Positions 1-8,295 of a stretch of 64,000 bases of DNA are shown in pieces (positions within the stretch are counted from its first letter, which is position 1; the number at the start of each line of letters is the position of its first letter). This DNA comes from Actinomadura sp. DC4 (GTDB lineage Bacteria; Actinomycetota; Actinomycetes; Streptosporangiales; Streptosporangiaceae). A program made the translations under genes and the position numbers. The notes under the pieces were generated by a model. That model saw nothing but the letters and a program-made list of their open reading frames with translations, was not told where the DNA came from and made no database searches. Location: positions 1 to 64,000 of the forward strand of contig NZ_JAUEQY010000029.1 in the NCBI RefSeq assembly GCF_030406325.1. Reading direction: 5' to 3'.

Positions 1-126
1 GACATCCGCGACTGGATCGCGGCCTGGAACACCGACCCCAGGCCCTACGTATGGACCAAGACCGCTGATGAGATCCTCGAACGCCTCGCCGGATATCTGA
101 ACAGAATTCCCAACTCAGGACACTAG
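1..126 (+). CDS. IS630-type transposase, C-terminal end (partial)
   Basis: The first 41 codons are open in frame 1 and end at TAG 124-126. The translation has the signature tail of IS630-family transposases: an aromatic-rich TWN-like segment (AAWNTDPRPY), then VWTKTADEIL and a short basic end. The DDE catalytic residues and N-terminal HTH lie outside the window. The stop codon overlaps the stop of the convergent LysE gene by two bases. No terminal inverted repeat or TA duplication is evident immediately downstream, so the element's right end is uncertain. The family is clear from the tail; whether the copy is intact cannot be seen. Confidence 0.75.
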   Translation, partial: DIRDWIAAWNTDPRPYVWTKTADEILERLAGYLNRIPNSGH

Positions 127-761
127 CCCTTGCCCGAGAACGCCACGTGGGCGCTGATCGCGAGGAGCGCGCAGCCGGCGGCCGTGTCGAGCAGGCGACG
201 GGAGCGCTGGCCGCGCAGGGCGCGGGAGATCGGGCCGATGGCCAGGGAGAACGTCCGCCACCACAGCACGGCGACGCCGAGGAAGATGAGGGCGAGCGTC
301 GCGGTGGTGCGCAGGCGCGGCTCGTCGTCCGCGACGAACTGCGGCAGCAGCGTGAGGAACAGCAGCGCGATCTTCGGGTTGAGCAGGTTGGTCACCAGCC
401 CCTGGCGGAACGCCGGCCCGTACCCGCGTACCGCGGGCGGGGCCTCCGCGGGCTCCTCGGGCGGCTGGTCGCCGGACATGATGGCCGAGATCAGCAGGCG
501 TACGCCGAGATAGGCGAGGTAGGCCGCGCCGGCGAGCTTCACCGCCGCGTACGCGTCGGCCGAGGCCGCCAGGATCGCGGACAGGCCGAGGACGGCCGCC
601 GTCGCGTGCACCGAGATGCCCGCGCAGCAGCCCAGTCCGGTGAGCCAGGCGCCGCGAACGCCGGCGCTCAGCCCGTTGCGGACGACCAGCAGCATGTCGG
701 GACCAGGGGTGATTGTCAGGACCGCGACCACGCCGAGAAACGGCAGCAGCAGCTCAGGCAC
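123..761 (-). CDS. LysE/RhtB-family amino-acid exporter
   Basis: A 212-residue integral membrane protein, the usual size for LysE/RhtB translocators, which export amino acids or related metabolites by proton antiport. The family N-terminus is visible: a first hydrophobic helix, then TPGPDMLLVVRNGLSAG near residues 17-33. About six hydrophobic segments follow, with a polar, Glu/Pro-rich loop near residues 95-112 and the conserved NLLNPK near 126-131. The start is GTG at 761. It converges on the transposase tail with overlapping stops. The substrate cannot be told from sequence; the family assignment is firm. Confidence 0.88.
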   Translation of the reverse strand: MPELLLPFLGVVAVLTITPGPDMLLVVRNGLSAGVRGAWLTGLGCCAGISVHATAAVLGLSAILAASADAYAAVKLAGAAYLAYLGVRLLISAIMSGDQPPEEPAEAPPAVRGYGPAFRQGLVTNLLNPKIALLFLTLLPQFVADDEPRLRTTATLALIFLGVAVLWWRTFSLAIGPISRALRGQRSRRLLDTAAGCALLAISAHVAFSGKG

Positions 762-827
762 GCAGTCATATTAGTCATAAAGCAGGTCAGAGCCGGCCGA
801 AATTACAAAACCAGCCCGGAAAACGGA

Positions 828-854
828 CACGGCCGCCGATATGCGGCGGCCGTG
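828..854 (-). terminator. Hairpin terminator of the secreted DUF11-like gene
   Basis: An 11-bp perfect stem (CACGGCCGCCG / CGGCGGCCGTG) with a 5-nt loop lies 28 bases past the stop of the minus-strand gene at 883. It has no long T-run, as is usual for actinomycete terminators. Confidence 0.6.
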
Positions 855-882
855 GCCGGAAGCGGAGCAGCGAACGCTGTGT

Positions 883-1326
883 CTAGTGGCGGGCCACCAC
901 GACGACCTGGAAGGAGGTCTCCGGCCCGGGGACGCTGAGCCTGCCGACGGACCCGGCGGCCCAGGCGCGCAGCTGCACGGCACCGAGCGGCCGGTGCACG
1001 ACCATCGGGATGTCGACGCTGACCCGACGGCCGGCGTCCAGCCCGCCCAGCTCGCAGCGGAGGTTCGCGCCGGCATGGGTGCAACCCGGGCCGTCCTTGA
1101 CGGTCCACCCGTTCGGGATCGATGAGACCAGCCGTACGCGGTCGAGGTGCCCGTCGCCGACGTTGGTGACCGTCCAGCGGACGTTCTCGACCTCGCCGAC
1201 GGCCGGACGCAGGTGGCTGGCCTGCCCGGAGACGGTGAGGTGGTTGGCGTGGGTCGCGGCCCCGGCACCGGGAGCCAGACTCAGCAGCCCCGCGGCGGCG
1301 AGCGTGGTGACGGTGAGTGTGCGCAT
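883..1326 (-). CDS. Small secreted protein with a DUF11-like beta-sandwich domain
   Basis: The 147-residue product begins with a clear signal peptide (MRTLTVTT, a hydrophobic core, then a cleavage-like GAGAATHA near residue 24). The mature part resembles the DUF11/conserved-repeat beta-sandwich found in actinobacterial surface proteins: NVRWTVTNVGDGHLDRVRLV, a hydrophobic SIPNGWTV strand and a late Cys pair (CTHAGANLRC). It has no LPXTG or membrane anchor, so it is probably released. The ATG at 1326 has an AAGGGGG ribosome site about 7 bases upstream. Its function is unknown, possibly adhesive or structural. Confidence 0.7.
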   Translation of the reverse strand: MRTLTVTTLAAAGLLSLAPGAGAATHANHLTVSGQASHLRPAVGEVENVRWTVTNVGDGHLDRVRLVSSIPNGWTVKDGPGCTHAGANLRCELGGLDAGRRVSVDIPMVVHRPLGAVQLRAWAAGSVGRLSVPGPETSFQVVVVARH

Positions 1327-1650
1327 GACGTTCCCCCTTGGAAAGCAGTGATCGCGTCAGACGCTTTCAGCAGGCGGGCCCGCCCGCCGTGACCACGCGC
1401 GGGTTTCAACGACTCATTGCCCGATCGCGGCGAGCGGTTGGGCCTCGGAGGGGGTGTTCGAGCCACGAGATCGCACATCGAGTCAGAAAACGGTCAAGGC
1501 GCGGGCGGGAACGATTTTCGCCGTCCCTTTCGGCGGTCTTCGGGCCGCACGCGCGCCGACCGGCCGCCGCCATGGCCGATACAGGTCAACAGAACGCTCA
1601 ACGGCCTGTGAGGGCTGTCCTCGGGCGGGGTTCCGTGCTCACAATCCGGG
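1327..1650. other. Divergent intergenic region, no gene recognised
   Basis: 324 bases separate the minus-strand secreted protein and the plus-strand S33 hydrolase. Open frames here are shadows without signal or domain. It presumably carries the two divergent promoters, but I could not pick out convincing -35/-10 pairs. Confidence 0.4.
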
Positions 1651-3069
1651 ATGCGTTCACGAGTTCTCATCACCGCGGCCGCCGCCGCGCTGGCGGCCTG
1701 CCTCGGCGGGCCGGTGTCCTCGGCCGGCGCGTCCCCTCACGCCTCCGCCGCGCCGAGGCTGGCCGACCCGCATCCCTGCCCGGACCAACCCGGCTACACC
1801 TGCTCGACCCTCACCGTGCCGCTCGACCATCGCGGCCGGGTGCCGGGAACGCTCGACCTTCAGGTGGCCACCGCGGACAACGCGGGCGCGCCCAAGGGAA
1901 CCCTGCTGTTCCTCACCGGCGGACCGGGCCAGCCGGGCGTGCCGTTCATCGGCCGGATCGCCGGTCAGCGCCTGCCCGACGTGGGCCGGCAGTACCGCTT
2001 CGTCACGCTGGACCAGCGCGGCACCGGCGAGTTCGGCGCGCTCGACTGCCCGGGGCTGCAGGCCCAGGTGGGCAGCTCCGACATCGCCGCGCCCACCCCC
2101 GCGGCGATCAAGGAGTGCTCCGGCATCCTCGGCGACCGCAAGGGCCTGTACGGCACCGAGCAGACCGTCGCGGACTACGAGACCCTGCGCCAGGCGCTCG
2201 GCGTGAACAAGATGGTCGTCGACGGCGTCTCGTACGGGAGCTTCACCGCCGCGCGGTACGCCGCCGCGCACCCGTCCCACGTGCGCAAGGTCGTGCTCGA
2301 CTCGGTCTTGCCGCACGTCGACCCGCAGGCCGACGACGGCCTCTACCTCGTCGGCCTGCACGCCGAGGCCCGCGTACTGCGCGACGCGTGCACGACGGCG
2401 CCGGCCTGCGGGTTCGACCCCGCCGACGACCTCGCGTGGGTGGTCCGGCACCGGAGCGACGCCGACGGCGTACGGATCTTCGACACGATGGTCTCGTACG
2501 AGTTCGCGGACCCGACCTACCGCGACGCCGACGCCCTTCCCGGCGGGCAGGGCGACATCGTCGGCGCGCTGCACGCCGCCCGGCACGGCGACCCCGCCCG
2601 GCTCGACGCGATCATCGCCCTCTTCAAGCCCGGCGGCGACGACCTGGCGAGCTACAGCTCCGGCCTGCACATCGACGCGTTCTGCTCCGACGGCGCGTTC
2701 CCCTGGGGCACGTCCGCCGCCCCGCTCGCGGGCCGCCCGGCCAGGCTGGACCGCGCGCTCCGCCGCATCGACGCCAGCCGGTTCTGGCCCTACACCCGTG
2801 CGACCTCTGCGGGCAGCGGCTTCGTCCAGGAGTGCCTGCGCTGGCGTTCCCGGCCCTCCGCCGAGCCGCCGGCCCGGCTGCCGGGCGTCCCGGTGCTGCT
2901 CGTCAACGGCGACCACGACCTGTCCACGCCGATGGAGTGGGCCTTTGAGGAGGCGCGGCACGCGCCGGACGCCAAGGTCGTCATCGTCAAGGGCGCCTCG
3001 CACTCGATCCAGAACCGCGAGCTCGGGCACGCCGGCCGCGACGCCGTGACCGCCTTCCTGGACGGCTGA
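1651..3069 (+). CDS. Secreted S33-type alpha/beta hydrolase (tripeptidyl-aminopeptidase-like)
   Basis: 472 residues. The N-terminus is a signal peptide with a lipobox-like LAAC at residues 14-17, so it may be a lipoprotein. The catalytic core is visible: an oxyanion segment FLTGGPGQPG (88-97), the DQRGTGEFG motif (121-129), the nucleophile elbow GVSYGS with Ser194, an acid in NGDHD and the late His in GASHS. A TAP-like C-terminal domain holds the last two. Such enzymes remove short peptides from the N-termini of extracellular polypeptides or hydrolyse amides and esters. Cys pairs suggest disulfides consistent with export. The gene ends just before a very strong hairpin and stands alone. Confidence 0.85.
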   Translation: MRSRVLITAAAAALAACLGGPVSSAGASPHASAAPRLADPHPCPDQPGYTCSTLTVPLDHRGRVPGTLDLQVATADNAGAPKGTLLFLTGGPGQPGVPFIGRIAGQRLPDVGRQYRFVTLDQRGTGEFGALDCPGLQAQVGSSDIAAPTPAAIKECSGILGDRKGLYGTEQTVADYETLRQALGVNKMVVDGVSYGSFTAARYAAAHPSHVRKVVLDSVLPHVDPQADDGLYLVGLHAEARVLRDACTTAPACGFDPADDLAWVVRHRSDADGVRIFDTMVSYEFADPTYRDADALPGGQGDIVGALHAARHGDPARLDAIIALFKPGGDDLASYSSGLHIDAFCSDGAFPWGTSAAPLAGRPARLDRALRRIDASRFWPYTRATSAGSGFVQECLRWRSRPSAEPPARLPGVPVLLVNGDHDLSTPMEWAFEEARHAPDAKVVIVKGASHSIQNRELGHAGRDAVTAFLDG

Positions 3070-3077
3070 TCGCCCGT

Positions 3078-3113
3078 GCGGGCCCGCATCCGGCCGACCG
3101 GATGCGGGCCCGC
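3078..3113 (+). terminator. Strong hairpin terminator after the S33 hydrolase
   Basis: A perfect 16-bp stem (GCGGGCCCGCATCCGG and its complement) with a CCGA loop begins 9 bases after the stop codon. It is symmetrical, so it could act in both directions. Confidence 0.75.
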
Positions 3114-3276
3114 GGGTGATCGTGATCGGGTCTTCTGGCATCCTTGCGGCATCTGTGCACTCCGCGCGCCCCGGATCGGTGGCAACGCGGCCGGAATTTC
3201 CCTCGCCGGCCGGGCATCCTTGTCGTGCGGATCATGACAGGGTGGACGCCCCCATCGGCATTCGGAGCGTGGTCGT

Positions 3277-3717
3277 GTGGCCGTGATGGTCTGGATCAAC
3301 CCCGCCGCCGCGTGGGAGAGCGCGGTCGACGCGGCGGCCGGCCTCACCTGTGACGAGGTAGTCCTCCTCCTGGTCACCGAGGAGGAGGCCGAGCACGACG
3401 CCTTCACCGGCCTGCTCGGCCCGGCCGGCCACGAACCCGGAGAGGCGTTCGCCGGCGTGGAGGAGGAGCAGGCCGCAGCCCTGTTCGACGAGGCCGAGGC
3501 CCGGATCGGGCGCCCGGTACGGCGGCTGTGGGAGCGCGGCGTCGCCGAGCACGAGGTCGTCGCGGCGGCGAGCGGCGCCGACCTGCTCGTCTGCGTACGC
3601 GACGGCGCGCGCGAGCTGCCCGGCCCCGACAGCCTCGGACCGGTGACGCGGTTCGTCGTCGACCACGCGCCGTGCGGGGTGTTCCTGGTCTGGCCGGGGG
3701 ACCGGGCCGCGCGCTGA
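3277..3717 (+). CDS. UspA-like universal stress domain protein
   Basis: 146 residues starting at GTG 3277. The C-terminal third has the universal-stress signature arrangement: a strand ADLLVCV, a short linker, then GPVTRFVVDHAPCGVFLVWP, equivalent to the GSVSxxVLRHAPCPVLVV ATP-site motif. The N-terminal strand and first helix are degenerate, and the glycine loop that binds ATP is incomplete, so nucleotide binding is doubtful. Residues 35-65 are unusually acidic. It converges with an acidic-protein operon across a strong hairpin. A Usp-fold assignment is likely; a specific stress role is inference. Confidence 0.65.
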   Translation: MAVMVWINPAAAWESAVDAAAGLTCDEVVLLLVTEEEAEHDAFTGLLGPAGHEPGEAFAGVEEEQAAALFDEAEARIGRPVRRLWERGVAEHEVVAAASGADLLVCVRDGARELPGPDSLGPVTRFVVDHAPCGVFLVWPGDRAAR

Positions 3718-3756
3718 CGCTCGTCCGTCACCCGCCGGTCACGCCGGGCAAAAGCG

Positions 3757-3784
3757 AGCGGCGGGCGCGTGGGCGCCCGCCGCT
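3757..3784. terminator. Bidirectional hairpin terminator
   Basis: A perfect 12-bp stem (AGCGGCGGGCGC / GCGCCCGCCGCT) with a GTGG loop sits between the convergent stops at 3717 and 3802 and can serve both. Confidence 0.75.
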
Positions 3785-3801
3785 GGTACCACCGCCTGAC
3801 G

Positions 3802-4620
3802 TCAGCGGCTGAGGATGCGCTCGATCAGTGAGCCGTAGCCGCGCAGCGCCACGCGCAGGCGCTCGGTGTCGGCCTCCTCGCCGGCGTGGCCGCCGAGCTG
3901 GTCCCGGAGCCGCCCGAGGGCCGCGGTGAGCTCGTCCACGGCTTCGCCGGTCAGGTCACCGGCCTGCCGTACCGCGTCGGCCGGGTCGTCCACGAAGACG
4001 GCCTTGACGTCGCGCCAGCGGTCGCGGAGCCGCCCGGCGGCCTCCGCGTCGACGAGCTGCTCGACGTCGAAGTCGTCGCCCGCCGTCGGGCGGGCACCCG
4101 TCGAGGCCGCCTCGGTCTCGGTCTCCGTCGCCGTCTCGGTGGCGGACCCGTCCGCGACCGGCAGGATCACCGGCTCCTCCACACCCGTGTCGGCCGCCTC
4201 GTCGACGGCCTCCGGCGGGTCGGTGACGGCGACCGGCTCGGCCTCGTCGTCCGCGGCCTCCTCAGCCGTGTCGGAGGTCTCGTCGGCGGTCTCGTCCTCC
4301 ACGATGATCGGCTCTTCGGTGCCGAAGGGCTCGGAGACGTGGTCCCGCTCGCCCTCGGTGCCGTCGTCCTCGGCGGCGTCCTCGGCGGGCCGGCCGTGCT
4401 CGCCGTCCGCCTCGGCCGGGGTGTCGTCGTTCCACACCTCGCCGACGAGGGGCTCGTCTTCGTCGCGGGTCTCGTCGGTCTGCTCGTCGGTACGGTCGTC
4501 CACGTGCTCACCGGTCTGCTCGTCGGTGTGCTCGTTCGCCGTGTGGCCGGGCCAGCCGGCCACGGGCCGGTCGTCGTCTTGGTGCGGCTCGTCCACGGGA
4601 CGGTCGTTGAAGTCGTTCAT
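3802..4620 (-). CDS. Acidic disordered protein with a conserved C-terminal helical domain
   Basis: 272 residues. The first ~170 are a Glu/Asp/Thr-rich low-complexity tail with no predicted fold. The last ~90 form a compact helical segment starting at RLRDRWRDVKAVFVDDPADA, then AVDELTAALGRLRDQL, and ending IERILSR. The same W-R-x-V-x-x-x-F-V-D-x-P motif occurs in the upstream gene, so the two probably share a domain. There is no signal peptide or membrane helix. The start is ATG 4620, 3 bases after the stop of the upstream gene, indicating translational coupling. This pair is common in actinomycetes but uncharacterised. Confidence 0.7.
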   Translation of the reverse strand: MNDFNDRPVDEPHQDDDRPVAGWPGHTANEHTDEQTGEHVDDRTDEQTDETRDEDEPLVGEVWNDDTPAEADGEHGRPAEDAAEDDGTEGERDHVSEPFGTEEPIIVEDETADETSDTAEEAADDEAEPVAVTDPPEAVDEAADTGVEEPVILPVADGSATETATETETEAASTGARPTAGDDFDVEQLVDAEAAGRLRDRWRDVKAVFVDDPADAVRQAGDLTGEAVDELTAALGRLRDQLGGHAGEEADTERLRVALRGYGSLIERILSR

Positions 4621-4623
4621 GCC

Positions 4624-5517
4624 TCATGCTCCCTTGTCGTCGCTGTCACGCCGTGTGGTCCGCCGGGCCGTCCTGGTCCGGGTGGCAGGCTTGGCCTCGG
4701 TACGCTCGGCGGCCGCCTCTTCCGGCGTCTCCTCCGGCGTCCCAGCGGCCGCACCGGTGTCGGCGCGCGCCGCGTCCCGCTCGACCGGCTCATTCACGGG
4801 CTCGCTCACCGGCTCGCTCGCGACGGGCTCGGCGGCGACGGGCTCACGCGTGGCGGCGTCGGCCCTGGTCTCCGCGGGCTCGGCGACGGGCTCGGCGGTC
4901 TCGGCCTCGACGGCGTCCGTCTCGGTCGCGGTGCCGGCGTCCGTACCGGTACGGACGGGGGAGTGCCCGTTGGTGATCGACTCGCCGTCGGTGTCGAGCA
5001 GCTCGGCGAACAGGGTGCGGTAGTGCACCATCGCCTGCCGCAGGTCCTCGGTGGAGGCCTTCTTCGCCTCGGCCTGCGTGCTGATGTCGTGCGCCTGGCG
5101 GTACCGGTCGATGGTGCTCGCGTGCTCGACCGACAGGTCGGAGACCTGCTGCTCGTACCCCTCGGTGGGGTAGCCGCGCTCGCCCATCACGAGGACGAGA
5201 AGACGGTCGGCCTCGGTGACGGCGCTCTCGGGCTCGTCCACGAAACGCTCCTGGACCTGACGCCATTCGGCGATGTGACGCTCGCGCGTCTCCGGGTCCA
5301 GCGGGTGAATCTCCAGCTCGTCATGGCGCTTCTGGCGGGCGAGCAGCTCCTGCTCGGCCTCCTTCGTGCTCTCGTGGCTCTCGACGGTGCGGTCGTACTC
5401 GGGGCCGAAGCGCTGCTGCAGGCCGCGTCGCCGCGCCTGTCCCCGCGCGAAATACCCGACTACGCCGATCACGGCGAGCACGACTATGACGATGACGACC
5501 ACTGCGACGGTCGACAT
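4624..5517 (-). CDS. Membrane-anchored protein sharing the WRxVxxxFVDxP domain
   Basis: The start is ATG 5517, not the longer frame, because AGGAGG lies 6 bases upstream. The 297-residue product opens with one N-terminal transmembrane helix (MSTVAVVVIVIVVLAVIGVV), then a basic stop-transfer stretch. A helical domain carries IAEWRQVQERFVDEPESAV and a second helical hairpin. A ~110-residue Glu/Ala/Thr-rich tail follows and ends in a basic patch (RTRTARRTTRRDSDDK). It leads a two-gene operon; the next gene is soluble and very acidic, so the basic tail and the acidic partner could interact. Function unknown. Confidence 0.72.
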   Translation of the reverse strand: MSTVAVVVIVIVVLAVIGVVGYFARGQARRRGLQQRFGPEYDRTVESHESTKEAEQELLARQKRHDELEIHPLDPETRERHIAEWRQVQERFVDEPESAVTEADRLLVLVMGERGYPTEGYEQQVSDLSVEHASTIDRYRQAHDISTQAEAKKASTEDLRQAMVHYRTLFAELLDTDGESITNGHSPVRTGTDAGTATETDAVEAETAEPVAEPAETRADAATREPVAAEPVASEPVSEPVNEPVERDAARADTGAAAGTPEETPEEAAAERTEAKPATRTRTARRTTRRDSDDKGA

Positions 5518-5771
5518 GGTTGCCTCCTGGGTTGCAGTTGCGAGCCTTCTCTGCCCCCGCAAAACGTCCTAAAACAACCGAGTAGAGGTGCTATGCCGGA
5601 ATGTTTGCACCGCCCTGGAGGGCTCGCGGCGGTGATGCGAAAACGTGATGATGGGACCGTTCCACAACCGTTTCGGCGCTACAGTCCCACCTGTTGTTTC
5701 CTGTCCGCTCTGTCCCGGCCGTACCGGCGATCAAAGCCGCCGGCGGTCGCGGACCCGATGAGCGGCGCTCG

Positions 5772-6302
5772 TCACCGCGGCGAAGCGTCGGCGGCGACCG
5801 CCAGGTCCGCCCGCTCCACGGTCACGGCGAGGAGGGCGACGGCCCGGTCGAAGCTGCGGGCCAGCCACTGCCGGCCGCCGATCGTGAGCAGCAGCCGGTC
5901 GAGCGCCCCGGCGCGCAGGATGGTCGCGGTCAGCGTGACGAACGAGCCGGCGTCGGCGCGCTCGATCGCCCAGTGCACGTAGGCCACGGTGCGCCGGCCG
6001 ACCGCCGCCGTACCCCCGAACGCCCATGGCCGGTGGCGTGTCGTGACGCGCGTGCGGGCCGTACGGCGGACGCCCAGCGGCCCGCGCATCGAGATCAGCG
6101 CGCTCATCCCATCGGGCGCCACGCCCTCCAGCCGCAGGTCGTCGCCGGTGATCAGCGCGTGGTTGGGCAGCCGTTCGAGGAAGTCGTAGACGGCGTTCGC
6201 GGTCGCGCGTACCGGAAGGGCCGATGACACCGTCGCCACGCCATGCGCATCGGGGACCACAGCGGACCGGAGGTCGAACGAAGGCGTGCTGCGAAGGGCC
6301 AT
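5772..6302 (-). CDS. SRPBCC-family lipid/ligand-binding-fold protein
   Basis: 176 residues from ATG 6302. The START/polyketide-cyclase-like fold is suggested by the opening TVSSALPVRATANAVYDFLERLPNH, which is typical of SRPBCC proteins, followed by alternating strands (DGMSALISMRGPL, RTRVTTRHRP) and the long C-terminal helix (RSFDRAVALLAVTVERADL). It has no signal peptide. Longer frames upstream lack family similarity. It is divergent from the metallo-beta-lactamase gene across ~156 bases. The 254 bases between this gene's stop and the start at 5517 hold no recognised gene. Ligand unknown. Confidence 0.68.
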   Translation of the reverse strand: MALRSTPSFDLRSAVVPDAHGVATVSSALPVRATANAVYDFLERLPNHALITGDDLRLEGVAPDGMSALISMRGPLGVRRTARTRVTTRHRPWAFGGTAAVGRRTVAYVHWAIERADAGSFVTLTATILRAGALDRLLLTIGGRQWLARSFDRAVALLAVTVERADLAVAADASPR

Positions 6303-6458
6303 GTGTTGGACAACGCGCCAGACACGCCAGACGTTCATTTCAACGACCAAACGCGACATTTCTCGGTAAATCAAGTTCTTGGCCTCGTCATGTCGGTGTT
6401 CGCGGGAATGATGGCCTGGGCCGGGTTTCGGCACCTGGCCTCGGATGGGAGCTGAGCG

Positions 6459-7202
6459 ATGCGGATGACGGTGCTCGGGAGCTGCGGAGCCTGGCCCACG
6501 GCGGGCCGGGCGTGCAGCGGCTATCTGGTCGAGGAGGACGGCTTCCGCCTGCTCATCGACCCCGGGTACGCCACGCTGCCGCGTCTGCTCCGCCACGTGA
6601 GCGCCGCCGGCGTCGACGCGGTCCTGGTCAGCCACGGCCACCCGGACCACTGCGCCGACCTGAACCCCCTGCTGCGCGCCCGCGCCCTCGACGCGGACCC
6701 GCCGCCGAGGCTGCCGGTCCACGCGCTGCCCGGCGCGCTCGACCGGGTCCTGGCCCTGGACCGGCCGGGCATGCTCGACGACGCGCTGGTGCTGCGCGCC
6801 TTCAAGGCGGGCGGCCGGTTCGAGATCGGCCCGTTCACGGTCGACACGTGGGTGCTGCCGCACTGGGTGCCGAACGCGGGCCTGCGCCTGACGGCCGGCG
6901 GGCGGGTGCTCGCCTACACCGGCGACTCGGGCCCGTGCCGGGAACTGGCCGAACTCGCCCGCGACGCCGACCTGTTCCTCGCCGAGGCGACCCACCCGGA
7001 ACAGGTGCCGGCCGGGGACGCCCGCTATCTGTCGAGCGCCCGCCAGGCGGGCGAGCACGCGACCGCCGCGGGCGCCGGTCGCCTGATGCTCACCCACCTG
7101 TGGCCCGGCACCCTCCCGGTCCAGGCCCTGGAGGCGGCCCGCCGCACGTACGACGGCGACGTGGACGTCGCCCGCGAGGACGAGACCGTCCGCCTCGGCT
7201 GA
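6459..7202 (+). CDS. MBL-fold metallohydrolase
   Basis: 247 residues. The metal-binding motif of the metallo-beta-lactamase fold is present as HGHPDH after the strand DAVLVS. Further ligands are visible: a His in VLPHWVPN, an Asp in YTGDSGPC and a His in LTHLWP. The layout resembles RNase Z/ElaC-like or phosphodiesterase-type MBL proteins, not beta-lactamases. GGAG about 8 bases upstream supports ATG 6459. It converges on the ABC importer operon with a 32-base gap and no hairpin. The substrate cannot be assigned; a cyclic nucleotide or lipid ester is possible. Confidence 0.82.
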   Translation: MRMTVLGSCGAWPTAGRACSGYLVEEDGFRLLIDPGYATLPRLLRHVSAAGVDAVLVSHGHPDHCADLNPLLRARALDADPPPRLPVHALPGALDRVLALDRPGMLDDALVLRAFKAGGRFEIGPFTVDTWVLPHWVPNAGLRLTAGGRVLAYTGDSGPCRELAELARDADLFLAEATHPEQVPAGDARYLSSARQAGEHATAAGAGRLMLTHLWPGTLPVQALEAARRTYDGDVDVAREDETVRLG

Positions 7203-7234
7203 GGCGGACGCCCTCGCTCAAAGCCCCGGTCGCG

Positions 7235-8284
7235 TCACTGCTTCGGCGCCTTGCTCGCGAACTCGGTGGTGTAGGTCTTGGACAGGTCGATGCTGTCCTT
7301 CTTGCCCTTGACGTTCGGTGAGAACTGGGCGAGGACGTTGAGCACGTTGTTCGCCCCGTCGGCCGGCATCAGGCCGTCTCCGTTGAACATGCCGATGCTG
7401 TCCGCGACCGCCTTCTCGTACAGCGTGGGGCTGCCGCCCGCGTAGTCGGCCGGCATCTTGGCGGCGATCTCGGCCGGCTTGTGCGCCTTGATCCAGGCGA
7501 GCGTCCTCACCAGCGCGTTCGCCAGCTTCTGCACGACCTGTGCGTGCGACCGGACGTAGTCACAGTTCATGTACAGCGAGCTGGAGGGGTAAAGGCCGCC
7601 GAGTGCCGCGCGTGCGCCCGCCTCCGTGCGCATGTCGAGCAGGACCTTGCCCTTGCCGGTGTCGGTGAGCTGGGCGATGGTCGGGTCGGTGGTCATGCCC
7701 GCGTCGATGCCGCCGTTGTTCAGCGCGGCGATGAACGTCTGGCCCGCGCCCGCCTTCACCGTCGTGTACTCCGAGGTCTTCACGCCGTTCTTGGTGGCGA
7801 GGTACTGCGTGAGGAAGTCGGTGGACGAGCCGGGGCTCGTGACGCCGAGCTTCCTGCCCTTGAACCCGGCCGGCGAGGTGATCCGCCCGGCCTTGGCGGC
7901 CGATACGACCTCGGCCTCGCCCGGCACGTCGGCGAGCTGCACGACGCTCTCGATGCATTTGTCCTTGGTCTGCAGGTCGATGGTGTGGTCATAGAAGCCG
8001 ACCACGCCGTTGACGTCCCCGGAGATCAGGACGTTCTCCGCCTGCGCGCCGGCGGGCTCGGTGAGGAGCTGAACGGTCACGCCCTCGGCCTTGAAGTAGC
8101 CGAGCTGCTCGGTGAGCTTGGCCGGAAGGTAGATGACCTTGTCGATGCCGCCGACCATGATCTTGACGGTGTCGCCCTTCCCGCCGCCGGTCGACGCGGA
8201 CGTACGAGAGTCGCGGCACGCGCTCAGCGACAGGGCGGTGACGGCGGCGAGGGCGGCCGCGGTGACGCGGGTGGCCGTGTGCAT
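7235..8284 (-). CDS. ABC importer substrate-binding lipoprotein (NMT1/SsuA-like)
   Basis: 349 residues, third gene of an ATPase-permease-binding protein operon. The start ATG 8284 has AGGAG upstream. It opens with a lipoprotein signal ending LSLSAC (Cys near residue 23), then a Ser/Thr/Gly linker. The body matches the NMT1/THI5 and SsuA/TauA class: IDKVIYLPAKLTEQLGYFKAEG, the TSPGSSTDFLTQYLATKNG segment and IDAGMTTDPTIAQL. These proteins capture nitrate, alkanesulfonates, taurine or pyrimidine precursors outside the membrane. Which ligand applies is not determinable here. The mature protein would be tethered to the outer face of the cytoplasmic membrane. Confidence 0.85.
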   Translation of the reverse strand: MHTATRVTAAALAAVTALSLSACRDSRTSASTGGGKGDTVKIMVGGIDKVIYLPAKLTEQLGYFKAEGVTVQLLTEPAGAQAENVLISGDVNGVVGFYDHTIDLQTKDKCIESVVQLADVPGEAEVVSAAKAGRITSPAGFKGRKLGVTSPGSSTDFLTQYLATKNGVKTSEYTTVKAGAGQTFIAALNNGGIDAGMTTDPTIAQLTDTGKGKVLLDMRTEAGARAALGGLYPSSSLYMNCDYVRSHAQVVQKLANALVRTLAWIKAHKPAEIAAKMPADYAGGSPTLYEKAVADSIGMFNGDGLMPADGANNVLNVLAQFSPNVKGKKDSIDLSKTYTTEFASKAPKQ

Positions 8285-8295
8285 GGGAGGACTCC

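Noticed and set aside
1657-3141. 494-codon open frame antisense to the S33 hydrolase
   Set aside because: It is a GC-bias shadow: Arg/Gly/Ala-rich, no motif, while the sense frame has a complete catalytic set.
3886-5982. 698-codon plus-strand frame across the acidic protein operon
   Set aside because: Low-complexity Gly/Val/Leu reading caused by Asp/Glu-rich codons on the other strand; no ribosome site or domain.
6243-6455. 70-codon frame between the SRPBCC and MBL genes
   Set aside because: It overlaps the start of the SRPBCC gene, has no ribosome site, and only its last 20 codons look hydrophobic.
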